This document shows, piece by piece, positions 1 through 8,232 of a DNA stretch of 64,000 nt. The DNA comes from Streptomyces sp. D2-8. Its GTDB lineage: Bacteria > Actinomycetota > Actinomycetes > Streptomycetales > Streptomycetaceae. The translations under genes and the position numbers were made by a program. Numbering within the stretch: position 1 is the stretch's first letter; every line of letters begins with the position of its first letter. A model generated the notes under the pieces. It did no database searches. It was not told where the DNA came from and was given only the letters and a program-made list of their open reading frames with translations. The DNA is taken from NCBI RefSeq assembly GCF_023184515.1, contig NZ_JAAHBP010000007.1, positions 310,001 to 374,000 on the forward strand, in the 5' to 3' direction.

Positions 1-333
1 CTGGGGGACGAGGCGATCTGCGCTCGGTCGTCCACCGTTGTCCAGCCGGTCCCAGCTGTACCAGCCGCCGCGGTCGCAGCCCATCTGCGCCAGCCACAGC
101 CAGACCGTCGAAGGCGGCGCGGGCAGGGTCGTGGCCATCGTCGAGCTGCTGTCGGCACCGGGGATGAGCTCATCCCCGGGATAGGAACGGGCAGCCTCTT
201 CGCGAGTCGCGCCCCAGGTCAGCATCCTCGGCCGCAGGATCAGGCCATGCAGCGCCATGGCGACCGCGGCGGAAGCGACGGCGGCCGACCCGAGCGTGGC
301 TCGGTGTTCGCTCACACGTCCAGAGTTACTCAT
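1..333 (-). CDS. SRPBCC-type (polyketide cyclase-like) membrane-anchored protein, partial
   Basis: The frame is open from an ATG at 333 to the window edge, giving 111 codons with no stop, so the 3' part lies outside the window. A hydrophobic stretch at residues 14-35 looks like a signal anchor. It is followed by YPGDELIPGADSSSTMATTL and, further on, WLWLAQMGCDRGGWYSWDRL. This pattern matches actinobacterial SRPBCC-family proteins, in which YPGDE precedes the START-like fold; the family assignment is from memory. Members bind small hydrophobic ligands and their substrates are mostly unknown. The start lacks a convincing Shine-Dalgarno sequence, and a GTG seven codons inside the frame is an alternative. 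Whether the gene is intact cannot be judged. Confidence 0.7.
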   Translation of the reverse strand, partial: MSNSGRVSEHRATLGSAAVASAAVAMALHGLILRPRMLTWGATREEAARSYPGDELIPGADSSSTMATTLPAPPSTVWLWLAQMGCDRGGWYSWDRLDNGGRPSADRLVPQ

Positions 334-877
334 CCGACTCGGTGGCGCCATCGGACTGCTGCGCGGCAGCGGAGGTGGCTTGGGGGCGGACATCACCACA
401 GCGCCGCCGTCATGGGACGCTCCATCGGACCATCCAACCTGACATCACCAGCTGACTTCAACGACTGTGGACGCAGGCGGCCTTGAGCGATCAGACACGC
501 CACACCGGCAGGACTGCGAGGCCGTATGAGAACCGCCAGATCGAACTCCTGAAGCGGGTGTCGCAGGTTGAATCCTGCCGGGGGCCACAGCGCGTTAAGC
601 CGCTGACCTGGGGTTTGACCCCCACAGAGGCTTTCTGTTCGGCCTCGGACGGCTCGTCCGGGGCTGTTTGCGTGAGCGGATGAGCCGCCAGGCTCTGATA
701 CCTCTCCCGACCAGGACGCCTCTACAAGGCGTGGGGATGAGGGCCTCGGGCAGAGTCGGCCGTCACCGGCCCGCCGGTGACGGCTGTACTGATCCGCACC
801 GTCCGACCCTCCCCGGCATCCATCTTGCCGGAACTCGCCCAGCAGCTCGCCGTCACTGGCATCGGCGGACTCACGGG
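334..877. other. Gene-poor degenerate stretch
   Basis: I found no open frame here with convincing codon bias or recognisable homology. The stretch contains a degenerate tRNA 3' end at 556-588. From about 780 to 960 the +3 frame keeps a protein-like composition that could be the frameshifted upstream part of the toxin at 878-1429. The antisense and other long frames are probably GC-rich shadows. Confidence 0.4.
556..588 (+). repeat. Degenerate tRNA 3' end (T-arm plus acceptor), att-like copy 1
   Basis: The sequence reads as a tRNA T-arm and acceptor 3' strand. One base is missing from the T-loop (GGTTGAATCC instead of GGTTCGAATCC) and there is one extra C in the acceptor end. No matching 5' half of a tRNA exists upstream. 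It is otherwise the same as the copy at 1902-1934. Integrative elements that insert into tRNA genes leave such 3'-end copies as attachment sites. Confidence 0.6.
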
Positions 878-1429
878 ATGGCGCAGGGCAGCCGTCGCTC
901 CAGAGGCGGCCGATGTCGGGAACCTGAGGTTCGGCCCCGGAGGCGGTGGCGTGCCCCTGGGGCATGGAGGGACTCCTACAAAACCCCCATCACCCCCCAA
1001 CTCAAGGCGCTCGTGAATCCCCAAGGTGGCGAGACGAACTGCCGTGCCTGCGCTGTGTCCGTCGACCGTCTGCTCGCCGAGGAAGCTCCGTCCTCGGCAC
1101 CTGGACGACTCAAGGGAGGCCCGACGGCGCCGATCGAGGCGTTGTACGGCGGAAGGCAGTTCAAGTCGTCCACGCTCTCCGGCATCGTCTACGAGATCAG
1201 GAATGCAGGTGACGGAGCCAGAGATATCGTCATGGGGCAGAAGGGCAGGCGCGCCCATGTCTTCAACGTCGTGAACGTCAAGGGAGACGGAGACGTTGTG
1301 TTCCTTGACGGCCAGTCGGGGCACGCCGATCTCTCGCCGTGGCGGAACTTCTCCCTACTGAGGACAGACTGGTGTTGGACATCGAAGAGGCGACCAGATT
1401 GGCCCAGAGGTTCCTGGATGAGGAAGTGA
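878..1429 (+). pseudogene. Tox-PL (papain-like deamidase) polymorphic toxin C-terminal fragment
   Basis: The C-terminal half looks like a Tox-PL papain-fold toxin domain. It has a Cys in NCRACAVSVDRLLA (codon near 1040), a His in RRAHVFNVVN and an Asp in VVFLDGQSG, the expected Cys-His-Asp order. Tox-PL domains are deamidase or protease warheads at the C-terminus of large secreted polymorphic toxins. The N-terminal trafficking region is missing: upstream of about 970 the frame is Arg/Pro-rich and unlike a protein, and the ATG at 878 is only the last in-frame one before the domain. The likely original end is near LLRTD, and the frame runs about 20 codons further into the immunity gene. I read it as a stranded cassette or decayed toxin. 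Confidence 0.6.
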
Positions 1430-1638
1430 GCCACGGGGGAACGCCCTTCGCACTCGTCGAAGGAGAGCGTGCTCAGGTCGGAAGCACGTTCTATTTCGAT
1501 TGTCAGTCAGTCGCCTACCTCCGGAGCGGAGACATCCAGGACTTGGCCATCGGCACGGGCTACGTGTGCGTGGACGCAGAGACCGGCAAGTGCCGCATGC
1601 TGGGAGCCGTCGAGTCCGCCAAGCTCGACCTCTTTTGA
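1372..1638 (+). CDS. Imm35-like immunity protein
   Basis: The protein has 88 residues from the GTG at 1372; GTG 1339 and TTG 1375 are in-frame alternatives. It resembles Imm35 (YrhB-type) immunity proteins: an N-terminal helix IEEATRLAQRFLDEE, then ALVEGERAQ, an aromatic strand, AYLRSGDIQDLAIGTG and a closing VDAETGKCRMLG. Imm35 proteins neutralise papain-fold and other toxins in polymorphic systems, which fits the Tox-PL fragment that overlaps its start. The frame is intact, so immunity may persist after the toxin lost its delivery domain. The family call rests on pattern, not on a search. Confidence 0.65.
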   Translation: MLDIEEATRLAQRFLDEEVSHGGTPFALVEGERAQVGSTFYFDCQSVAYLRSGDIQDLAIGTGYVCVDAETGKCRMLGAVESAKLDLF

Positions 1639-1814
1639 CCGGTCTCTCAAGGTCTCCTCTGTAGCGGCGTTGGGAATCAGGCTCGTGGCCTGTGACGTGC
1701 GCCACAGGCCACTGGTCGGGTTTCGGCCTGATGGAGGAGGTCCCTCACAGATCTGCGTGAGCGATGCGCGAGCGGACGGCGCGGCATAGGCCATGCGAAG
1801 CCTGGACGACGCAG

Positions 1815-1859
1815 CGTGTCGCGTGGTGCTGACCTGCCAGGTCAGCACCACGCGACACG
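1815..1859. repeat. Perfect 22-bp inverted repeat with a single central base
   Basis: Arms at 1815-1836 and 1838-1859 are exact reverse complements around C1837. The core reads TGACCTGCCAGGTCA. No T-tract follows, so the near absence of a loop argues for a protein-binding or recombination site, or a cruciform, rather than a standard terminator. It lies between the immunity gene and the tRNA 3'-end copy. Confidence 0.85.
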
Positions 1860-1901
1860 GGCCGACACGACTCGGCAGGAGTCCTGTGGCACTCTCAGAG
1901 T

Positions 1902-1934
1902 GGGTGTCGCAGGTTCGAATCCTGCCGGGGGCAC
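1902..1934 (+). repeat. tRNA 3' end fragment, att-like copy 2
   Basis: It carries an intact T-loop (GGTTCGAATCC) and an acceptor strand ending GGGGGCAC. No D-arm, anticodon arm or matching 5' acceptor strand exists upstream, so this is not a functional tRNA. With the copy at 556-588 it brackets the toxin/immunity pair and the palindrome. The parent tRNA species cannot be fixed from the sequence; it resembles an Arg-type 3' end. Confidence 0.65.
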
Positions 1935-2069
1935 AACGCATCACCGCTCGTATGAGTCGCACCTGGCCGCCTCGCGCCTTCGCGGTGCTGGAGGAGCAGT
2001 GACGACGGACGTCAGCGCCTCAGGAGGCTCAGGAGGATTCGCCGGACCTGCTCGATTCCTGTGTCTGGG

Positions 2070-2405
2070 CTACCGGTAGTGGATGCGGCGGGGGATCGCG
2101 AAGTACCGGCCGTATTCGCTGAGGTAGTCGTCGAGGAGTTCGCGCAGTTTGCGGGCCTCCGCCGGGAGCACCGCCGAGAAGGCGGCCCATCCGGTGAAGG
2201 TCAGTTCGTGCGGCAGGTCGACGAGGCCGGTGATCGCGTCCCAGAAGGCGTTCCAGTTCCGGCCGTAGAAGTCGGGGAACATCAGCTCCTGTTGAAGGAG
2301 CCGTTGGAGTTCCTCGGCGTCCCGTACCTCGGTCAGGTCGATGACCAGCGAGTCGGGGACCGTGGGTTCCGCTTCGTTTGTTCCGTCTGTCTCGTCCGTC
2401 ATCAC
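2070..2405 (-). CDS. Barstar-family RNase inhibitor (immunity protein)
   Basis: This 111-residue acidic protein has the barstar pattern: a first strand (DSLVIDLTEV), a helix LQRLLQQEL, the signature FPDFYGRNWNAFWDAITGLV and a final helix region ending YFAIPRRIHYR. Barstars plug the active site of barnase-type RNases through an acidic helix. The start lies 12 bases after the stop of the barnase-domain gene on the same strand, so the two are co-transcribed as a toxin-immunity pair. Two adjacent ATG codons make the exact start uncertain by one residue. Confidence 0.9.
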   Translation of the reverse strand: MMTDETDGTNEAEPTVPDSLVIDLTEVRDAEELQRLLQQELMFPDFYGRNWNAFWDAITGLVDLPHELTFTGWAAFSAVLPAEARKLRELLDDYLSEYGRYFAIPRRIHYR

Positions 2406-2417
2406 GGCCAGGGTCTT

Positions 2418-3884
2418 TCAGTAGGTGCCGACGAAATCGACGGTCTTGTAGTGGTCGGTGGTCACGTACAGCAGGCCGTCGTCGGAGTAGAGCAGTCGCG
2501 TGCCCGGCTGCTTGGACCGCTTCATGGTATTGGTCAGGCCGACATCGGCCTCGTACCACGCACGTCCCGACTTGGTGGGCAGGCCGATGGAGGCGGGGTC
2601 GCGGAAGATGTCGCCACCGATCTGGCCTCCTGGCACGTGGTTGCCGAGAGCCTTGCCCGGTTCCCAGCCCTTCTGGGCGGCCTGGCTCTTGGTCACGTAG
2701 TTCGAAGGGAGCTTGCCGGTCTTTCGCAGGCTGTCGATGAGCGGGTTGGCCTTCTCCGTGGTGCTCAGTACGGCGGTGAGCCGGGAGGCGTTGTACAGGC
2801 TGTCGGCGCCCTTGTAGCCGGCCTTCATCGTGCGCAGGATGACGACCGCTCCCACAGCGCGGTCCAGGCCGGACAGGGGTTCACCGGTGGCGGAGTCCGT
2901 GCCGGTGATGGCCTGCCAGATTCCCTTGACGTCCCCGACGCCCGGGGTGAGGTCGAGCAGCAGGGACAGCTTGCGCTGCTGGGCCGCGTCCTGGGCGAAG
3001 GACTTCTTACTGCCGAAGAGGGTGTCCAGGTTGGAGAAGTCGAAGTCGATCCGGCCGGGGGTGATGTGGTTCAGCCGCTCGAACCCCTTGGCCATGTTCT
3101 TGACGGCCTTGTTGGTCTCGGCCAGGGCCTTGTTCGCCTCGCTGATCCCCTTGTTCATCTGGGCCATGCCACTGTTGGCGCGGTCGATGCCGGCGTTCGC
3201 CTGCTTGAGTCCGGCGTTGACCTCGGCCACACCCTGGTTCATCTGGTCGAGCCCGGAGTTCATCTGCGCCATTCCGGCGTTCATGGTGTCCAGGGCGCCC
3301 ATGATGTCCTTGTAGGTCTTGCCGACCTCCAGCTCCTTGATCAGGTACATCGTGTCCCTGAGCAGCTTGGCGGTCGACTTGGCGGCCTTCACCGCCTCGC
3401 GGCCGAATTCGGCGGCGGCCCTGCCCTTCTTCTCTGCTTTCGCAGCGGACTTGAGGAACTTCGTACGGAGTGCCTCGTCCGTCAGCAGCAGTGACGGGTC
3501 GTCCAGTGCCGCGTATGCCTTGACGGTGGCGTCGTAGGCGTACTGGGCATCGAGCTGTCCGTCGCGGGCCTCATGGATGAGGTGCAGCACGAGGAACCAG
3601 GTGACACCGCGCTCTGCTATCTGATGGACCAGGTTCTGAAGGCAGGCAGGGCGCTCGGTCAGTGGCTTGTTCAGGCATTCCCGCACCGAGGCGTCGGCGG
3701 TCTCCTTCAGAGCGTCCCTGACACAGCCGATCTTCTTCAGAGGGGTCAGGTTCTTGCAGGAGGCGAGCGGGCTCGATGCGGCGGCGGCCGGCTGTGCGGG
3801 CGCAGCGGCGACGGTTCCGGTCAGGGCCAGGACCAGTGCCAGGAGGGCAGTGACGATCCGGGATACCGGCTTGTTCTGTCTCAA
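2418..3884 (-). CDS. Secreted protein with C-terminal barnase-type ribonuclease domain
   Basis: From the TTG at 3884, which follows GGGGGAA, the product has 488 residues. A Sec signal peptide ends near AAAPAQPAAAA. Residues 201-270 form ten uninterrupted heptads of the type MNAGMAQ/MNSGLDQ, predicting a long amphipathic helix. The last 110 residues match barnase: LPSNYVTKSQAAQKGW, PGGQIGGDIF, and the catalytic Glu (RAWYEADVG), Arg (PGTRLLYSDDG) and His (TTDHYKTVDF) are all present. It should be an exported guanyl-preferring RNase, neutralised inside the cell by the barstar gene downstream. The heptad region may mediate assembly, export or delivery. An upstream ATG at 3917 is possible but lacks a ribosome site and would disrupt the signal peptide. 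Confidence 0.9.
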   Translation of the reverse strand: MRQNKPVSRIVTALLALVLALTGTVAAAPAQPAAAASSPLASCKNLTPLKKIGCVRDALKETADASVRECLNKPLTERPACLQNLVHQIAERGVTWFLVLHLIHEARDGQLDAQYAYDATVKAYAALDDPSLLLTDEALRTKFLKSAAKAEKKGRAAAEFGREAVKAAKSTAKLLRDTMYLIKELEVGKTYKDIMGALDTMNAGMAQMNSGLDQMNQGVAEVNAGLKQANAGIDRANSGMAQMNKGISEANKALAETNKAVKNMAKGFERLNHITPGRIDFDFSNLDTLFGSKKSFAQDAAQQRKLSLLLDLTPGVGDVKGIWQAITGTDSATGEPLSGLDRAVGAVVILRTMKAGYKGADSLYNASRLTAVLSTTEKANPLIDSLRKTGKLPSNYVTKSQAAQKGWEPGKALGNHVPGGQIGGDIFRDPASIGLPTKSGRAWYEADVGLTNTMKRSKQPGTRLLYSDDGLLYVTTDHYKTVDFVGTY

Positions 3885-4154
3885 TTGTTCCCCCGCGTCA
3901 TCCGGAATGCCCCGCACCCCCGTAAGGAGGTCACCCCTGGTCAGGGAGTGGGAGGCAGATCGGAGACGCCGTTTGGCGAAAAATGTGCGACCTCATATTA
4001 CTGGAGAGTAGGAATGAGTCCGCCCTGTGGACCTCCGGCGAGGAGTCCACGCGACGAGGACCCGCCGCAGACGAGGCGGCGTAGGCCGGACACTCGAGTG
4101 CGACGACGCCTACGCCCTGTCCAGGCGGTGGAGGCGTTCGCCGCAATGGGCTGA

Positions 4155-4177
4155 GGCCGGGCCGGTCAGGCCCGGCC
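4155..4177 (-). terminator. Hairpin terminator of the kdp operon
   Basis: Arms GGCCGGGCC (4155-4163) and GGCCCGGCC (4169-4177) flank a 5-nt loop just after the kdpD stop. No T-tract is present, as is common in Streptomyces. The rest of the gap from 3885 to 4154 holds the barnase-gene leader and no further gene that I can see. Confidence 0.65.
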
Positions 4178-4189
4178 CGCGGCCACGGC

Positions 4190-6736
4190 TCAGGTGGTCG
4201 CCGCGGCCGGGAGCTCGGGCCGGACCGGCTGGTGGGACGGTGTCTTGGGCAGTGCGACCACCATGGTCAGCCCGCCGCCCGGGGTGTCCTCGGCGGTGAC
4301 GGTGCCGCCCATGGCCTCGACGAACCCGCGGGCGACCGCGAGGCCGAGCCCGACACCGGCGCCGCGTGGTGCGTCGCCGTACCGCTGGAAGGGCTCGAAG
4401 ACGGCGTCCTTGGCCTCGTCGGGGATACCGGGGCCGCGGTCGACGACGCGCAGTTCCACGCGGTCGCCGATCGCGCTGGCCGACACCAGGACCGTTGTGC
4501 CGGCGGGGGTGTACTTGACGGCGTTCTCGACGATGTTGGCCACTGCCCGCTCCAGCAGGCCCCGGTCCACCGTGACCATGGGCAGGGTCTCCGGGATGTC
4601 CAGGACGACGCTGTCCTCCGGTACGCCGCCCAGCGCCATCGGCACGACCTCGTCGACGTCGGTCTCGCGGAACACCGGCCTGACGGTCCCGGTCTGCAGC
4701 CGGGACATGTCGAGCAGGTTCCCGACCAGATGGTCGAGGCGGTCGGTGCCCTCCTCGATGCCGGCGAGCAGCTCGGCGCGGTCGTCCTCCGACCATTCGA
4801 CGTCGTCGGCGCGCAGCGAGGTGACGGCGGCCTTGATGGCGGCCAGCGGGGTGCGCAGGTCGTGGCTGACGGCGGCGAGCAGGGCGGTGCGGATCCTGTT
4901 GCCCTCGGCGAGCTTGCGGGCCTCGGCCGCCTCGCCGACCAGGCGCTGACGGTCCAGGACGACGGCGGCCTGGGAGGCGAAGGCGCCCAGAATGCGCCGG
5001 TCCTCCGCGGGCAGGACCCGGCCGGTGAGGGCCAGGGCCAGATGGTCGCTGACGGGCATGTCGACGTCCGCGTCCTCGGGCCGGGCGACCGGCCGGGCCT
5101 GGCCGACACTGCCCACGCAGGTCCACGGCTCGACGTCACTGGTCCGTTCCAGCAGGGCGACGGACTCCATGGCGAAAGTCTCCCGCACCCGGTCGAGCAG
5201 CGCCTCCAGGCTGGTGTCGCCGCGCAGCACACTGCCCGCGAGCAGGGACAGGGTCTCGGACTCCGCCCGCAGCCGGGCGGCCTGCTGGGTGCGGCGCGCC
5301 GCGAGGCCGACGACCGACGCCACGGACGCCGCGACGGCGAAGAAGACGAAGAAGGCGAAGATGTTCTCGGGGTCGGCGATGGTCCACGTGTGGACGGGGG
5401 GCGTGAAGTACCAGTTCAGGAGCAGTGAGCCGGCGGTGGCCGAGGCGAGCGCCGGCCACATCCCGCCAAGCAGCGCCGCCGCGACGGTCACGGCCATGAA
5501 GAGCTGCATCTCGTTGGCCAGCCCCGTCCCGCTGCCCATGGACGTCAGCACCACGGTGAGCAAGAGCGGCCCGGCCACGCCGACCAGCCAGCCCGCCACG
5601 AGGCGCGGGCCTCCGAGGCGGCTGCGCCGCCGCTTGGGCAGCCCCCGGCCCCGGCCGACGGCGTCGTGGGTGACGATGTGGACGTCCAGGTCGGGGCCCG
5701 ACTCGCGGGCCACGGTGGCGCTGACCCCGGGCCCGAACACGTACTGCCAGGAACGGCGGCGGCTCGCGCCCAGGACGATCTGGGTGGCGTTCACCCCGCG
5801 GGCGAACTCCAGCAGCGCGGAGGGGATGTCCTCGCCCATGACATGGTGGAACGTTCCGCCGAGGTCCTCGACGAGGGTCCGCTGGACGGCCAGCTCCTTG
5901 GGCGAGGCGGAGGTGAGGCCGTCGCTGCGGGAGATGTAGACGGCCAGCACCTCGCCGCCCGCGCCCTTCTCGGCCAGCCGGGCGGCCCGGCGGATCAGGG
6001 TGCTCCCCTCGGGACCGCCGGTGAGGCCGACGACGATCCGCTCCCGGGACCCCCAGATCGCGGAGACCTCGTGGTCCGAGCGGTACTGGTTCAGGTACTC
6101 GTCGACGCGGTCGGCCACCCACAGCAGCGCCAGCTCCCGCAGCGCGGTGAGGTTGCCGGGCCGGAAGTAGTTGGACAGGGCGGCGTCGATCTTGTCCGGC
6201 TTGTAGATGTTTCCGTGGGCCATGCGGCGCCGCAGCGCCTCGGGCGACATGTCGACCAGTTCTATCTGGTCGGCGCGGCGGACGACCTCGTCGGGGACGG
6301 TCTCCTTCTGCCGTACGCCGGTGATCGACTCGACGACGTCGCCGAGGGACTCCAGGTGCTGGATGTTCGCCGTCGATATGACGTCGATGCCCGCCGCGAG
6401 CAGTTCCTCGACGTCCTGCCAGCGCTTGCTGTTGCGCGAGCCGGGGATGTTGCTGTGCGGCAGTTCGTCCACCAGGGCGACGGCGGGCCGGCGGGCCAGG
6501 ACCGCATCGACGTCCATCTCCGTGAAGGTGCTGCCCCGGTACTCGATCTCGCGGCGCGGGAGCTGCTCCAGGCCGTGCAGCATGACCTCCGTGCGCGGCC
6601 GGTTGTGGTGCTCGACGAAGGCGACCGCACAGTCCGTGCCCCGCTCGACACGGCGGTGGGCCTCGGAGAGCATCGCGTACGTCTTGCCGACGCCCGGCGC
6701 CGCGCCGAGGTAGATCCGAAGCTTTCCGCGTCCCAT
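4190..6736 (-). CDS. kdpD: Osmosensitive K+ sensor histidine kinase KdpD
   Basis: This 848-residue protein has the full KdpD order. The cytoplasmic N-terminal KdpD domain carries the Walker-like APGVGKTYAMLSEA. A universal-stress-protein-like segment follows, then four closely spaced membrane helices (roughly residues 385-490), a GAF-like linker, the HisKA dimerisation helix with phosphoacceptor His in SHDLRTPLAAIKA, and the HATPase lobe with N, G1 (GPGIPDEAK) and G2 boxes. It senses K+ limitation or turgor and phosphorylates KdpE. It is the last gene of the kdp operon, 69 bases after kdpE. Confidence 0.97.
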   Translation of the reverse strand: MGRGKLRIYLGAAPGVGKTYAMLSEAHRRVERGTDCAVAFVEHHNRPRTEVMLHGLEQLPRREIEYRGSTFTEMDVDAVLARRPAVALVDELPHSNIPGSRNSKRWQDVEELLAAGIDVISTANIQHLESLGDVVESITGVRQKETVPDEVVRRADQIELVDMSPEALRRRMAHGNIYKPDKIDAALSNYFRPGNLTALRELALLWVADRVDEYLNQYRSDHEVSAIWGSRERIVVGLTGGPEGSTLIRRAARLAEKGAGGEVLAVYISRSDGLTSASPKELAVQRTLVEDLGGTFHHVMGEDIPSALLEFARGVNATQIVLGASRRRSWQYVFGPGVSATVARESGPDLDVHIVTHDAVGRGRGLPKRRRSRLGGPRLVAGWLVGVAGPLLLTVVLTSMGSGTGLANEMQLFMAVTVAAALLGGMWPALASATAGSLLLNWYFTPPVHTWTIADPENIFAFFVFFAVAASVASVVGLAARRTQQAARLRAESETLSLLAGSVLRGDTSLEALLDRVRETFAMESVALLERTSDVEPWTCVGSVGQARPVARPEDADVDMPVSDHLALALTGRVLPAEDRRILGAFASQAAVVLDRQRLVGEAAEARKLAEGNRIRTALLAAVSHDLRTPLAAIKAAVTSLRADDVEWSEDDRAELLAGIEEGTDRLDHLVGNLLDMSRLQTGTVRPVFRETDVDEVVPMALGGVPEDSVVLDIPETLPMVTVDRGLLERAVANIVENAVKYTPAGTTVLVSASAIGDRVELRVVDRGPGIPDEAKDAVFEPFQRYGDAPRGAGVGLGLAVARGFVEAMGGTVTAEDTPGGGLTMVVALPKTPSHQPVRPELPAAATT

Positions 6737-6805
6737 GGTGCGATCTTTCGTGTCGAAGCAGATGGTTCCGTGGCCGTCGCGGACGACGCCACGACCTGCC
6801 CTGGG

Positions 6806-7513
6806 CTAGGGGGCTTCGAAGCGGTAGCCCATGCCCGGTTCCGTGATCAGGTGGCGCGGTCGGGAGCGGTCCTTCTCCAGTTTGCGCCTGAGCTGCGCCA
6901 TGTAGACGCGGAGGTAGTTCGTCCGGGCGGCGAAGGTGGGCCCCCAGACCTCTTCGAGGAGTTGCCGCTGGCTGATCAGCCGCCCCGGGCTGCGGACCAG
7001 GATCTCCAGCAGGTGCCATTCCGTGGGGGTGAGACGGACGGGCCGGCCGTCGCGCCGGACCTTCCTGGCGGCGAGGTCGACGGTGAAGTCCTCGGTGGTG
7101 ACCGTGAGCGACTGCGGCTCGTCGGCCGGCAGCACGCCGCCCGCGCCGTCGCCGGTGTCGCGCCGCACAGCGGCCCGCAGCCGGGCCAGCAGCTCGGCCA
7201 TGTCGAACGGCTTGGTGAGGTAGTCGTCGGCCCCCGCCTCGAACGCCTCGACCTTCTCGTGGGTGGTGCGCCGGGCCGACAGGACGACGAGCGGCACGCG
7301 GGTCCAGCCGCGCAGGGCCTTGATCACGTCGATGCCGCCCATGTCGGGAAGGCCGAGGTCGAGGACGACGACGTCCGGTCCGCGCTCGGCGGTCAGCCGC
7401 AGCGCGGTGGTGCCGTCGGGGGCCGCGTCCACCACGTACGCGCGCGCCCGGAGGTTGATCGTCAGTGTCCTGACGAGCGGCGGTTCGTCCTCGACCACCA
7501 GCACCCGGGTCAT
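6806..7513 (-). CDS. kdpE: KdpE response regulator
   Basis: This is a 235-residue OmpR/PhoB-type regulator. The receiver domain has the acidic pair in VVEDEPP, phospho-Asp in VVVLDLGLPD and Lys in DDYLTKPFD. The C-terminal winged helix ends with YLRVYMAQLRRKLE and GMGYRFEAP. I chose the ATG at 7513, preceded by AAAGGTGG, over one 12 codons earlier at 7549 because MTRVLVVEDE is the usual N-terminus. It activates the kdpFABC promoter when phosphorylated by KdpD. Confidence 0.95.
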   Translation of the reverse strand: MTRVLVVEDEPPLVRTLTINLRARAYVVDAAPDGTTALRLTAERGPDVVVLDLGLPDMGGIDVIKALRGWTRVPLVVLSARRTTHEKVEAFEAGADDYLTKPFDMAELLARLRAAVRRDTGDGAGGVLPADEPQSLTVTTEDFTVDLAARKVRRDGRPVRLTPTEWHLLEILVRSPGRLISQRQLLEEVWGPTFAARTNYLRVYMAQLRRKLEKDRSRPRHLITEPGMGYRFEAP

Positions 7514-7556
7514 TGAGGGTGCCACCTTTCTTGTCGTCTCGTCGTTCACGGGACCG

Positions 7557-8210
7557 TCAGCGTGCGGCCAGGTCCTTCAGCGCGAGGTTGAGCTCGAGGA
7601 CGTTGACGTGCGGTTCGCCGAGGAAGCCGGCGGTGCGGCCCTCGGTGTGATCGTCGACCAGCTTCGTGACCTGCTGCTCGGACAGGCCGTTGGCCTTGGC
7701 CACCCGCTTGATCTGGATCTCCGCGTACTCCGGGGAGATGTGCGGGTCGATCGCGGAGGCCGAGCCGGTGACCGCGTCCTTGGGGACCTCGGACTCCGGT
7801 ACGCCGTTGAAGGCGGCCACGGCCTTCTTCGTGTCGCCGACCAGCTCGGTCAGTGTCGGGTCGGACGCGCCGAGCTGGCTGGAGCCGGTGGACAGCGGGT
7901 CGTAACCACTGTTGGACGGGCGCGGCTGGAACCACTTCGGGTCCGGCCGGGCGACCTCGCTCTCGTCGTCCCCCGTCGTTGCATCAGATGCTGCCTTCTT
8001 CGGCAGGTCCCAGGTCTGGCCGATGAGCTCGGAGCCGACCTCCTTGCCTTCGACCTTGACGATCGAGCCGTTGGCCTTGTCGTGGAAGAGGCCCTGGGCG
8101 ATGCCCGTGACCGCGAGGGGATAGAGGATGCCGGTCACGACCGTGAGGACGAGCAGCATGCGCAGCGCGGCCCAGGCCAGGCGTCCCGTGTTCGCTACGG
8201 AGTTGTTCAT
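7557..8210 (-). CDS. kdpC: K+-transporting ATPase subunit KdpC
   Basis: This 217-residue protein has one N-terminal membrane helix (WAALRMLLVLTVVTGILYPL) followed by the KdpC signature: FQPRPSNSGYDP, ASDPTLTELV, SAIDPHISPEYAEIQ and the C-terminal HVNVLELNLAL. KdpC is the small subunit needed for assembly and stability of the Kdp complex. It begins 22 bases after kdpB. Confidence 0.96.
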   Translation of the reverse strand: MNNSVANTGRLAWAALRMLLVLTVVTGILYPLAVTGIAQGLFHDKANGSIVKVEGKEVGSELIGQTWDLPKKAASDATTGDDESEVARPDPKWFQPRPSNSGYDPLSTGSSQLGASDPTLTELVGDTKKAVAAFNGVPESEVPKDAVTGSASAIDPHISPEYAEIQIKRVAKANGLSEQQVTKLVDDHTEGRTAGFLGEPHVNVLELNLALKDLAAR

Positions 8211-8232
8211 AGCCGATCAGCACGCTTTCTGG

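Noticed and set aside
1902..1934. A functional tRNA gene
   Set aside because: Only the T-arm and 3' acceptor strand are present; no 5' acceptor, D-arm or anticodon arm can be folded upstream.
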